From Chryseobacterium echinoideorum (GTDB taxonomy: Bacteria > Bacteroidota > Bacteroidia > Flavobacteriales > Weeksellaceae): DNA of 54,277 nucleotides. Position numbers and translations under genes: made by a program. Numbering within the stretch: the first letter of the stretch is position 1; the number at the start of each line of letters is the position of its first letter. The notes under the pieces were generated by a model. The model was not told the origin of the DNA, did no database searches, and was given only the letters and a program-made list of their open reading frames with translations. Shown in pieces: positions 16,816-24,071 of this stretch. The stretch is taken from NCBI RefSeq assembly GCF_007474535.1, contig NZ_VKNW01000017.1:1-54277 (forward strand), in the 5' to 3' direction.

Positions 16816-17139
16816 TTATTCAGGATTGTTATCTCTTTTCAAAACTTTTAATACATCTGTCATTACTTTTTTGTCGGTAACCATCATAATCATAACACTA
16901 TTATTAAATGTATTATCATTAACATTCTGATTAACATTTGTAGAAGCTGTATCCTCAAAGAGTTCTTTAATTTCTACACCTAATTTTTCTGCTAATCTAG
17001 GGATGTATTCCGATTTAACATCACTAATCTGATTTTCCCAGTTAATATATGTTTTTCTGTCAACACCTATAAAATCTGCTAAGTCCTGCTGAGAGATTTC
17101 TGCTTTAGTTCTAAGGATTCTTAATTTTTTTCCTACCAT
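16816..17139 (-). CDS. XRE-family helix-turn-helix regulator
   Basis: 107 residues from the chosen ATG. Residues 1-65 are a Cro/CI-type DNA-binding domain (MVGKKLRILRTKAEISQQDL, FIGVDRKTYINWENQ, PRLAEKLGVEIKELFE). The rest is an Asn-rich spacer (STNVNQNVNDNTFNNSV) and a short tail. A longer frame reaches 17250, but its extra 37 residues look unrelated and would cross the probable operator. The gene is divergent from the six-cysteine/GLPGLI operon starting at 17266, with a perfect palindrome between them, so it probably controls that operon and itself. It has no phage neighbours. Confidence 0.85.
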   Translation of the reverse strand: MVGKKLRILRTKAEISQQDLADFIGVDRKTYINWENQISDVKSEYIPRLAEKLGVEIKELFEDTASTNVNQNVNDNTFNNSVMIMMVTDKKVMTDVLKVLKRDNNPE

Positions 17140-17178
17140 ACAAGATTTTTTACAAAAATATAAAAAATGTCCAAAAAG

Positions 17179-17197
17179 TTCCACATATTTTGTGGAA
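17179..17197. promoter_or_regulatory. Palindromic operator candidate between the regulator and the six-Cys operon
   Basis: Perfect inverted repeat ttccaca-N5-tgtggaa, 40 bases upstream of the regulator start and 69 bases before the first secreted protein. Size and symmetry suit an XRE dimer. A -7-like TAGTTTTG at 17230-17237 points to the right-hand operon, but I see no -33 TTG at the proper distance. Confidence 0.5.
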
Positions 17198-17265
17198 TAA
17201 TATTCATATATAGTGTGAAATATTTGTTTTAGTTTTGAACTGTTAACCAATAAAAATTATTTCAA

Positions 17266-17754
17266 ATGAAAAATTTAACATTATTATTCGTTTTATTTAT
17301 TACTTCTTTTTGCTTCGCAGGAGATAGAGTTGAGCTGTATAAGAATGAACAGCTAAGAGAGATTAATGTGCATGAAAAAATTGTGTACAGGACGGTTGCT
17401 GATGGTATGAGAAAAAAGCTCAAAGTTTATGTAGGAGAGGCTGAAAATGGTAAAATATCCTCTTATTCAATCGAAGTATTGGATTCTGACCAAAAATTAG
17501 AAAATATCATAAACATTGATATTGCAACTCAACAAGTTTCTGATTTCATTACTTATCACATTAATAGTGTAAAAAGTTCAGGTGATGGAGGACCAACAGA
17601 CATAAGAGCCAACTGCTTTTCGGACTGTAATAATAAATGGAAATGTGATGATCAACCATCCCAAGTAGGAACTATGCTTTGTGCTACAGATTGTTTCATT
17701 GAATGTTATATGCTTTCTAAACCAGTAAAATCTCTTACTGCATCAATACAATAA
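17266..17754 (+). CDS. Secreted protein with C-terminal six-cysteine motif, copy 1
   Basis: 162 residues with a Sec signal peptide (MKNLTLLFVLFITSFCFAG) and no lipobox. A polar middle part follows. The C-terminal domain has Cys 117, 121, 127, 139, 143 and 147 in the pattern C-x3-C-x5-C-x11-C-x3-C-x3-C, then the tail KSLTASIQ. The protein encoded at 18599 has exactly the same spacing and the tail KLTESIQQN, though little else is alike. The even number of Cys and export suggest three disulfides, perhaps in a helical hairpin with two Cx3C turns. I know no family for it. First gene of a three-gene operon behind the XRE regulator. A small toxin, bacteriocin-like protein or surface adhesin are all possible. 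Confidence 0.75.
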   Translation: MKNLTLLFVLFITSFCFAGDRVELYKNEQLREINVHEKIVYRTVADGMRKKLKVYVGEAENGKISSYSIEVLDSDQKLENIINIDIATQQVSDFITYHINSVKSSGDGGPTDIRANCFSDCNNKWKCDDQPSQVGTMLCATDCFIECYMLSKPVKSLTASIQ

Positions 17755-17771
17755 ATTATATAAATTTGAGA

Positions 17772-18593
17772 ATGAAAATCAGTATAATTTTTTTATTCTT
17801 CTGTTGCAGCAGTTTATTTTCACAAAATTTAGTTGTTCAGTATAAGTATTCTAAACAAAAAAATGTTGAAGATACCACAATAATATCTCAGACAGCATTT
17901 CTTCGGATTGATGAAAAAGAATCTTTATTTTTTAGTGAAGGCGAATACTTGTCAGATTCTATTATGATTGCAGATACTAAGAACAATAAAATAACCAATT
18001 TCAGAGCTTTACCAGAAGATTATCTTGGAGGTATTATAGGTAAAGATTTAGAAAAAAGAGAAGTTGTTTTTTATTCTAATGATTTTATGGATAAACAATT
18101 CAAATATTCTGAAAAACCAGATTTTAAATGGATTATTACTAATACAAAAAAAGAAATCTTAGGATATAATGCTGTTCTAGCAAAAACTTCTTATGCAGGA
18201 AGAAGTTATGAGGCTTATTTTACAGAACAAATACCTATTCAGGAAGGTCCATATAAGTTTTTTGGTTTACCAGGCTTAATTTTGGAAATTTATGACACCG
18301 AAAATAAGCATTGTTTTAGTATTATGGGTATTTCTACAGATAGAAATGATATCACTTTAGATCTTAGTACTACTAAATTTATAGAAACTTCTAGAAAAAA
18401 ATATTATGATTTGAGAAAAAATTATGAGGATAATCCTACACAAAGGATGCAAGAGTTAATGAATGCTACTCAAATCTATGAAAGAGCTGATAAAAACGGT
18501 AATGTTGTAGACATGAGAAAATTAGTTAATGATACTCAAAAAAGTTTAATAGAAATGTTTAAAAAACAAAATAAAATAGAACTAAAACCTTAA
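17772..18593 (+). CDS. GLPGLI-family secreted protein
   Basis: A 273-residue exported protein of a Bacteroidota-only family named for its motif, here FFGLPGLILEI at about residue 170. A signal peptide (MKISIIFLFFCCSSLFSQN) precedes a beta-rich region with YSEKPDFKWIITNTKKEILG and YEAYFTEQIPIQEGPYKF, both typical of the family. The C-terminal 80 residues are helical and charged. The family's biochemical role is unknown to me. The ATG is chosen over a TTG two codons upstream. It sits between the two six-cysteine genes with gaps of 17 and 5 bases, so all three are probably one transcript, and the GLPGLI protein may help fold, anchor or neutralise the Cys-rich proteins. Confidence 0.88.
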   Translation: MKISIIFLFFCCSSLFSQNLVVQYKYSKQKNVEDTTIISQTAFLRIDEKESLFFSEGEYLSDSIMIADTKNNKITNFRALPEDYLGGIIGKDLEKREVVFYSNDFMDKQFKYSEKPDFKWIITNTKKEILGYNAVLAKTSYAGRSYEAYFTEQIPIQEGPYKFFGLPGLILEIYDTENKHCFSIMGISTDRNDITLDLSTTKFIETSRKKYYDLRKNYEDNPTQRMQELMNATQIYERADKNGNVVDMRKLVNDTQKSLIEMFKKQNKIELKP

Positions 18594-18598
18594 CAATT

Positions 18599-19168
18599 AT
18601 GAAAAAAAATCTTTTAAAAACAGTAACGCTATTGATGCTAATTTTATGTAGCCTATTTTCTTATGCCGCTACAAAAAACAACACAGATAACGATAAAGAA
18701 TACTTTAGTAGTTTTAGAAAAAATGAAGAGCCTAAAAATAAATCATTTTCATTACTAACAGAACAAGATAACTTTGTTTTGGAAAAAAACAATATTGAAT
18801 ATTATACAATTTACAAAGAGGATACGGAAGGAAAAGGATTCTATTTTAAGGTAGTTGTTGATAAGAAAAGTCAAAAACCTGTGGCTACTTATATTGCAGA
18901 GGATAGTAATATTCTAAGTGAAAAAACTAAAAAGCATTTGATCTATATAAGTAAGGAAATTCTGCATATTAAGTCTACAAAAGATATGAGTTTAGCAGGC
19001 TCTGGTGATGATCCTGCAATTTGTGTAATTAAATGTCACCGCGCGAATGATTGTTATGGAAAACCAACAAGTTTAGGCGCTTCATTATGTTCTGCAGATT
19101 GTCATCTTTCTTGTCACAAAAGTACAAGCACTACAACAAAGTTAACTGAATCAATACAGCAAAATTAA
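18599..19168 (+). CDS. Secreted protein with C-terminal six-cysteine motif, copy 2
   Basis: 189 residues, with signal peptide MKKNLLKTVTLLMLILCSLF then SYAA. Cysteines 142, 146, 152, 164, 168 and 172 follow C-x3-C-x5-C-x11-C-x3-C-x3-C, the same spacing as the protein at 17266, including the G-x-x-L-C-x-x-D-C core and the closing LTESIQ. The region before the motif differs (EDTEGKGFYFKVVVDKKSQK), so the pair shares only the C-terminal module. Last gene of the operon, 5 bases after the GLPGLI gene and followed by a terminator. Function unknown; a secreted disulfide-rich module is what the sequence shows. Confidence 0.75.
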   Translation: MKKNLLKTVTLLMLILCSLFSYAATKNNTDNDKEYFSSFRKNEEPKNKSFSLLTEQDNFVLEKNNIEYYTIYKEDTEGKGFYFKVVVDKKSQKPVATYIAEDSNILSEKTKKHLIYISKEILHIKSTKDMSLAGSGDDPAICVIKCHRANDCYGKPTSLGASLCSADCHLSCHKSTSTTTKLTESIQQN

Positions 19169-19173
19169 TCTAA

Positions 19174-19213
19174 AAAAAGCAGCCTTTTACAATTTTTGTA
19201 AGAGGCTGTTTTA
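19174..19213 (+). terminator. Terminator of the six-Cys/GLPGLI operon
   Basis: Arms around agcagcctttta/gtaagaggctgttt with an A-rich left flank and T-rich right flank immediately after the last stop codon. Confidence 0.8.
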
Positions 19214-19253
19214 TTATTTTAGATATTATTCTCTTGATTTGTGCTTTTCTGAA

Positions 19254-20129
19254 TTATCTGATCTGGTAAGAAATTCCGAGTAAAAATTTTCTTTCAGCAA
19301 AGGTATTATTCGGTTTAAATATGTCAAAATCAAATGCAGAGTTTTTTAGAGAAAGATTCTTGATTATGAATTGCTGATATTCGAAATTAAGAAATAAACG
19401 ACCGTACAAACGATATTGAACTCCCAATGTATACCCAAAGTTGATATTTTTGCTTTTGAAATCATCCAATCTATTCAGTACATCGTTTTCAGGAACCATA
19501 AATTGCATTTTGTAGATGTTTTTATTGACTGCAATTCCAACAAATGGGCGCAATTTTTTCCATTCGTACAGTAGTTTTAGATGGATGAGGTATTCAAAAT
19601 GCTGATTTTTAAATCTTTGAAATAGTAAAGGTTCATTATTTTTCGTGAAATAAAAACCATTCAGATAAGTTTCTTCTTTATTAGCATCTAAATCAAAGTT
19701 GGAATTCCAATTTTGAATATTGGCAGAAAATAAAACGGATAATTGAGGGAGAAATAGATTTTTTGAAATCCATATTCCTAGATTTTGACCAAACTGAGAG
19801 GGATTATCTGAAAAGTCATTTGCCCAGCTTACTTTTTTTAGACCAACACCTGCTTCAATTCCGTATTGAAAACCATTGCCGGATTTTTTAAGAAGGTTTT
19901 GAGAATTATCTTGAAAATTATTTGGCAAATGCAAATCATTCAATTCTATTGCAGCTATTTGCGGTGTTGAAAACTGTATATCTTTAAATGGTAAACTGAT
20001 GGCTTTTTCGATATAAATGGTATCATACACGATTATTTTTTCGTAAATATAGATGGTATCAGTTTTTTTTCTCTGAGCCTGTAAGCCAATGGAAAATAGT
20101 ATGAATAAAAAAAATAATAGTTTTTTCAA
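19254..20129 (-). CDS. Outer-membrane beta-barrel protein, last gene of the tethered-sigma operon
   Basis: 291 residues with signal peptide MKKLLFFLFILFSIGLQAQ. Immediately after cleavage it has two similar stretches, TDTIYIYEKIIV and YDTIYIEKAI, followed by a linker and, from about residue 90, alternating amphipathic strands (YGIEAGVGLKKVSW; KLRPFVGIAVNKNIYKMQF; NINFGYTLGVQYRLYGRLFL) ending FLLGISYQIR, with a terminal aromatic-x-Arg as in barrel proteins. No exact family recognised; an OmpW/porin-like eight-strand barrel is likely. It lies 12 bases downstream of the sigma gene, whose C-terminus ends in the related string QRDTIFVER. I infer the two proteins work together across the envelope. 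Confidence 0.7.
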   Translation of the reverse strand: MKKLLFFLFILFSIGLQAQRKKTDTIYIYEKIIVYDTIYIEKAISLPFKDIQFSTPQIAAIELNDLHLPNNFQDNSQNLLKKSGNGFQYGIEAGVGLKKVSWANDFSDNPSQFGQNLGIWISKNLFLPQLSVLFSANIQNWNSNFDLDANKEETYLNGFYFTKNNEPLLFQRFKNQHFEYLIHLKLLYEWKKLRPFVGIAVNKNIYKMQFMVPENDVLNRLDDFKSKNINFGYTLGVQYRLYGRLFLNFEYQQFIIKNLSLKNSAFDFDIFKPNNTFAERKFLLGISYQIR

Positions 20130-20141
20130 AAGCAGAGTGGT

Positions 20142-21203
20142 TTATCGTTCTACAAATATAGTATCTCTCTGGACGATTTTTTTAACTATAATCACAGGAG
20201 CAGTATTTTCTTCTTTTAGATGAGGAATTATTTTTTTGTTTTTTTCAGAATCATCTTGTGCTAATCTGCTTTTTGTGATTTTGGATTTAGGCACGGGTAT
20301 TTCCGGAATTTCTTTTAAATCAGCATTAATCGGTACTGTTTTTATTTTTTTTTCCGGTAATATATTATCTGTTTTATTTTGTTTTATATTATTTTCAGAT
20401 GTGCCTGTTATCGTTTTTATTGAAGAGTGTGAAGGTATGGGTCTGAATAAAAATACTGATCCTGTAATCATGATTAAGCAAGTTGCAGCAATAACTAAAT
20501 TTTTTTTGAAATACTGATTGAAACCCCAATAATTCTGCAAGCTTATACTTCCAGTAAATTCGGACTGCTTTTGCGGCTGAATTTTAAAATCTAAAAATTT
20601 ATTTTGAAAAGTCTGTGCCCACAAAAGTCCGCCCAAGCCAAGAAAAACAAGAATCTGAGCGGTTTTGTTTTTGGTGTTTTCCCTGTTTCCAAAGTTTTTC
20701 ATCAGATAATCCTGAACAGATTTTTTAGCTCTCAATAAATGAGATTTTGAAGTATTTACAGGGATCTGAAGCAGCTTTGCAATTTCTGAATGGGTATAAT
20801 TTTCAATAAAATATAGATTGAAAACAGATTTGTGATGAGAAGGAAGGCTGTCGATAGATTTCAACAGCTCCTCTCTCGTGAAATCATATATAAGGATGTG
20901 TTTTTTTTCGTCCATTGCGGGATTTGTATCGGTTATTTCGGCAATTTCTGATATTTCTGTGGCTGCAAAATTTTCTGCACTTGTTTTTCGGATGTATTGC
21001 AGGGCATTGTTGATGACAATTTTTCTGAGCCATCCAAAAACAGCCTTTTCATCTTTCAGCTGTTGGTTTTTCTCAATAGCAGTCATAAAACTGTCCTGAA
21101 CAATATCTTCAGCAGCCTGAAGATCTGCTACATAACGCCGGCAAATCCCCAAAAGTTTTGGGGAATAGCTGAGGTAGATTTTTTGCCAGTTGAGTTTTTG
21201 CAT
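20142..21203 (-). CDS. ECF sigma factor with C-terminal hydrophobic segments and long tail
   Basis: 353 residues, about twice the usual ECF length. Residues 1-75 are sigma region 2 (YSPKLLGICRRYVADLQAAE, DIVQDSFMTAI, VFGWLRKIVINNALQYIRK). Residues 110-170 are region 4 (SIDSLPSHHKSVFNLYFIEN, SEIAKLLQIPVNTSKSHLLR). Then follow a hydrophobic stretch (ILVFLGLGGLLW), a second clear membrane segment (LVIAATCLIMITGSVFLF, near 235), and a Lys/Pro-rich tail ending VQRDTIFVER. The tail is expected in the periplasm if the second segment spans the membrane. ATG follows the preceding stop directly (TAAATG), so translation is coupled. A membrane-tethered sigma factor could be released by proteolysis or act as its own anti-sigma; this is inference. 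Confidence 0.85.
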   Translation of the reverse strand: MQKLNWQKIYLSYSPKLLGICRRYVADLQAAEDIVQDSFMTAIEKNQQLKDEKAVFGWLRKIVINNALQYIRKTSAENFAATEISEIAEITDTNPAMDEKKHILIYDFTREELLKSIDSLPSHHKSVFNLYFIENYTHSEIAKLLQIPVNTSKSHLLRAKKSVQDYLMKNFGNRENTKNKTAQILVFLGLGGLLWAQTFQNKFLDFKIQPQKQSEFTGSISLQNYWGFNQYFKKNLVIAATCLIMITGSVFLFRPIPSHSSIKTITGTSENNIKQNKTDNILPEKKIKTVPINADLKEIPEIPVPKSKITKSRLAQDDSEKNKKIIPHLKEENTAPVIIVKKIVQRDTIFVER

Positions 21204-22265
21204 TTAGTTTTGTTTAACAAATATAGAATTGAAAATTCCATCTGAAATATCAATATGCTGAATTTCGGTATTGTTAATGTAAGCTTTATAAGCTTCTTTT
21301 TTGTCATTAATATAGTTGGACCTAATTTGATAAACATTTTGGTCAAGAGCATATAAGTCTTCTATATTATTAAATCCAGAAGCATAGTTTGAAACAGTAA
21401 GAATATCATTTTTTAAATAATTTTGACCGTTACTAAAATCATAAATATCATTTCCATCAATTTTAAATCTTCCTTTTACGCTTTGAGAAATGTAAAGGTC
21501 GTTATTTGATGAAATATTTTTATAAAAAGTATTATTCAAAAGTTTATCATTTATTGATAAATATACTCCACTAGAATTGCTCGAAATATGCATGAAATTT
21601 TTCTGTCCGTTAAAGGGAGAAATAACCGTATAAATATTATTTTTAAAATACCCTACTTCAACGGGTGCGTCAATAAAGTTATTAAGCATTTTATTTACAG
21701 GAATATAAACATCCCCATTATAAATTGTAAAATTTCTTGTAGTGACATACTGTTGAGTAAAAGGAGGATTTTCTGTAAATAACACGGTTTTAACTCCATT
21801 TTTCCAATAACAAAGCTCTTTTGTATAAGTCCAGGTTGAAGGTATCTGAACAGTCGGACTTTTTATACTTCCAAAAAAATATACATTTCCTTGATCAACT
21901 AGAAAATCGTTTATGTTATGAAAATAATCTGATTGATTTGTAGTATTGATGTTGAGACCAATGTATTGATGAATATCAACTTTCACATTATTTTTCCAAA
22001 AGTAATAATTTGAAGGTCCGGAATTGCTGATAGCGAAAACATAAATATCATTATTTTCAACTAAAATTTTTACTGCGGTAATGCCTGAACCATTAGTTAA
22101 ATCGGTTCTGTTTCCGTTTTTCCAGTAACAAGCAACGCCATTTTTTTGACCAGCAATATATACATCATAAGATGCGTTTTTCTGTTCAAGACCTTCAGCT
22201 TCATTCTCCCTACAAGAAAATACAAAAGTTAACAACAAAATAAACGGTAAAATTAAATTTCTCAT
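21204..22265 (-). CDS. Lipoprotein with repeated YWKNG-type beta units
   Basis: 353 residues with lipoprotein signal MRNLILPFILLLTFVFSC. The mature chain shows spaced repeats of the form (Y/F)WKN with following threonine or valine (VACYWKNGNRTDL, YYFWKNNVKVDI, LCYWKNGVKTVLF, VGYFKNNIYTVI) and motifs such as NGDVYIPV, NDIYVFAIS and GNVYFFGS. These suggest four to seven blades of a beta-propeller. No enzyme motif seen. It is the second gene of the operon; its TAA is immediately followed by the sigma factor ATG. A surface or periplasmic binding role is likely but unproven. Confidence 0.7.
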   Translation of the reverse strand: MRNLILPFILLLTFVFSCRENEAEGLEQKNASYDVYIAGQKNGVACYWKNGNRTDLTNGSGITAVKILVENNDIYVFAISNSGPSNYYFWKNNVKVDIHQYIGLNINTTNQSDYFHNINDFLVDQGNVYFFGSIKSPTVQIPSTWTYTKELCYWKNGVKTVLFTENPPFTQQYVTTRNFTIYNGDVYIPVNKMLNNFIDAPVEVGYFKNNIYTVISPFNGQKNFMHISSNSSGVYLSINDKLLNNTFYKNISSNNDLYISQSVKGRFKIDGNDIYDFSNGQNYLKNDILTVSNYASGFNNIEDLYALDQNVYQIRSNYINDKKEAYKAYINNTEIQHIDISDGIFNSIFVKQN

Positions 22266-22315
22266 GGTTATTATTTTCTATTAAGATGAAGAATTACAAC
22301 AAGGTTGCAGTAGAT

Positions 22316-22771
22316 TTAATAAAATGTTACAGGTTTTGCAATTTTAGGGATTTTCACAATATGATAAGGCTGAGTGACAACCGTAGTGAGGTTTCCAGGA
22401 GATAAATTTTCTACATTTACTTCAATATTTAATGCTGTTTCATCAACTGAAACAATGTCAATTGAATGACCACCATTAAGATAAGTTTGATCAATAGCCG
22501 CAATAACCATGTATTGATTAAAATCAATATTGGTCTCCGTAAATCCTCCTGAAACATTATTACTGTTATCTAAGTTGTTCAGAAGAGCAGTCCATTGTGC
22601 AGAATTTGTAATGACAAGATTTTGTTGTGGCAGATCGTGCCCAATTAGTTCTCCTTTTCCAATTAACTGGAAATTAATTTGCGTTTTACTTTCAATATTT
22701 TCGTCCTTATTATCACAAGAATAATTGATAAATAATATTGAAGCTAGTAATAAGAATAGAATTTTTTTCAT
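22316..22771 (-). CDS. PrcB-like lipoprotein
   Basis: 151 residues. A lipoprotein signal (MKKILFLLLASILFINYSC) is followed by DNKDE, an acidic start that in this phylum can favour surface exposure. The body matches the C-terminal PrcB domain as I know it: SAQWTALLNNLDN, DFNQYMVIAAIDQTYLNGGH, SIDIVSVDETALNIEVNVE, and the ending TQPYHIVKIPKIAKPVTFY. PrcB was described as a protease-complex subunit in treponemes; here no protease is adjacent. First gene of the four-gene operon with the propeller-like lipoprotein, the tethered sigma factor and the barrel protein; gap of 50 bases to the next gene. Confidence 0.8.
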   Translation of the reverse strand: MKKILFLLLASILFINYSCDNKDENIESKTQINFQLIGKGELIGHDLPQQNLVITNSAQWTALLNNLDNSNNVSGGFTETNIDFNQYMVIAAIDQTYLNGGHSIDIVSVDETALNIEVNVENLSPGNLTTVVTQPYHIVKIPKIAKPVTFY

Positions 22772-22838
22772 GATCTATAAATTTAAGGGTTTCTTTATAT
22801 AAGATGAAAAAAAATCAAAAGGTTGCAGCGAAATATGA

Positions 22839-22868
22839 AAAAAAGACTCAAAAATTTTTGAGTCTTTA
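22839..22868 (-). terminator. Terminator of the thioesterase gene
   Basis: Nearly perfect palindrome aaagactcaaaaatttttgagtcttt with A/T tracts, just beyond the stop at 22885. It may also serve the opposite direction. Confidence 0.8.
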
Positions 22869-22884
22869 GTATTTTAGATTAAAA

Positions 22885-23322
22885 TTACCGGTTGATAATG
22901 TTATTGGTCATTGTTGTATGATTGATGAGCTGCTTTTTTTCGTCGCGTATTTCAATCTCCGAAACATGCATGGTTTTTCCTTTTCTGATAAATCGGGCAA
23001 CCGCAGTGACTGTACCGTCTTTTTTGCTTCTGAGATGATTAGAATTAATATTGGTTCCTACCCCATAATATTTGCTGCCGTCAATAAATAAATTAGACAG
23101 GCTTGAACCCATTGTTTCGGCTAAAACACAGCTTGCACCGCCGTGTAAAATTCCGAAAGGCTGGTGTACTTTAGGCTGCACAGGCATTGTTGCAGTAAGT
23201 GTTTCATTTTCGAGGTCAATATCTGTAAATTTTATTTCCAGAGTTTTGGCTAAAGTGATTTCACCACCCCAATTATTTAAAAATTCCAGAATCTCTTCTT
23301 TAGATTTATTTTGTATGTACAT
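22885..23322 (-). CDS. PaaI-type hotdog thioesterase
   Basis: A 145-residue acyl-CoA thioesterase. The hotdog core is clear: TLTATMPVQPKVHQPFGILH with the HGG(A) active-site region (GILHGGASCVLAETMGS), then VGTNINSNHLRSKKDGTVTA and an FIRKGKTMHVSEIEIRDE strand. Substrate cannot be read from sequence; 1,4-dihydroxy-2-naphthoyl-CoA (menaquinone pathway) is possible because isochorismate synthase lies on the same strand beyond the 16.8-22.8 kb block. The start MYIQNKSKEEILEFL is normal for the family. Followed by a terminator. Confidence 0.88.
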   Translation of the reverse strand: MYIQNKSKEEILEFLNNWGGEITLAKTLEIKFTDIDLENETLTATMPVQPKVHQPFGILHGGASCVLAETMGSSLSNLFIDGSKYYGVGTNINSNHLRSKKDGTVTAVARFIRKGKTMHVSEIEIRDEKKQLINHTTMTNNIINR

Positions 23323-23367
23323 TTTTTATGAATAATAAATGATAAGTAAAAAGTAAAAGTAAATTTG

Positions 23368-23414
23368 CTTCTAACTTCTAACTTCTAACTTCTAACTTCT
23401 AACTTCTAACTTCT
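23368..23414. repeat. Tandem repeat, six copies of a 7-mer
   Basis: The unit cttctaa is repeated six times without change (23368-23409) plus cttct. On the minus strand it overlaps the end of the acyltransferase gene and supplies its TAG stop. Each unit puts a stop in shifting frames, so the repeat number sets the last codons. Confidence 0.9.
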
Positions 23415-23995
23415 GCTTCGTTTCCCATAATATTCGGATTCCAGTTAGCTGGAATTTTGGGACCAATATCATTATTGATGTAATAATTCTGAATTTCCTC
23501 CATGATTTCAGCAAAACTTGCAGATTCTAATCTTTCGTAAGGAATCTGATATCCCAGATAGATGATGTTTCTTTTAAAATCTCCGGCTGCCAAAACAATC
23601 GGCACTTTTGCTGCTAATGCCATATGGTAAAAACCTTTTCTCCACTTCGGAACCCAGCTTCTTGTTCCTTCCGGGGTAATGACAAGACTGAAATCTTCTT
23701 TTGCAAATTGTCTGGCAACAAAATTTACCAAGTCGTTTTTTTGGCTTCTGTCAATTCCTATTCCGCCCAAACCTTTTACGATAGATCCATACCATGATTT
23801 GGTATGGTCATCTTTGATGATTATTTTTAATTTTTTTCCTAAAGACCAATAAGCAAGGTTTCCCAACAGGTATTCCATATTGTGAGTATGTGGAGCTACA
23901 ACAAGTATGCATCGGTCAAGATTATTAACATTTCCTTGCAGCACAACTTTCCATCCAAGAATTTTCAGCAGCAGTTTGCCAATCAGTTTTCTCAT
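23399..23995 (-). CDS. 1-acylglycerol-3-phosphate acyltransferase-like protein
   Basis: 198 residues of the PlsC/LPLAT family, which moves acyl chains to lysophospholipids or related acceptors at the inner membrane. Motif I is VVAPHTHNMEYLLG, with Glu where classical members have Asp (HxxxxD). Motif III is LVITPEGTRSWVPKWRKGFY. Motif IV is VPIVLAAGDFKRN. A hydrophobic N-terminus (LIGKLLLKILGWKVVL) can seat it on the membrane. The C-terminal residues NEAEVRS are encoded inside a 7-bp tandem repeat. Which lipid is the substrate is unknown. Upstream lies a terminator and a very short peptide gene. Confidence 0.85.
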   Translation of the reverse strand: MRKLIGKLLLKILGWKVVLQGNVNNLDRCILVVAPHTHNMEYLLGNLAYWSLGKKLKIIIKDDHTKSWYGSIVKGLGGIGIDRSQKNDLVNFVARQFAKEDFSLVITPEGTRSWVPKWRKGFYHMALAAKVPIVLAAGDFKRNIIYLGYQIPYERLESASFAEIMEEIQNYYINNDIGPKIPANWNPNIMGNEAEVRS

Positions 23996-24017
23996 TTTTT
24001 TTCGGTTTAAAACAAAA

Positions 24018-24046
24018 AAGTATAACCAAAGAATGGTTATACTTTA
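24018..24046 (-). terminator. Strong terminator of the 20-codon peptide gene
   Basis: Perfect 12-bp arms aaagtataacca/tggttatacttt around a 5-base loop, followed on the minus strand by a T run. It lies 25 bases after the stop of the small reading frame at 24072. Confidence 0.85.
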
Positions 24047-24071
24047 CAAATATATCGAAATATTGTTGCTC

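Noticed and set aside
17139..17250. Longer N-terminus for the XRE regulator
   Set aside because: The extra 37 residues do not resemble an HTH protein and would place coding sequence over the palindromic operator candidate.
23368..23414. Possible CRISPR array
   Set aside because: The 7-bp units are directly adjacent with no spacers and no cas genes are in the window.
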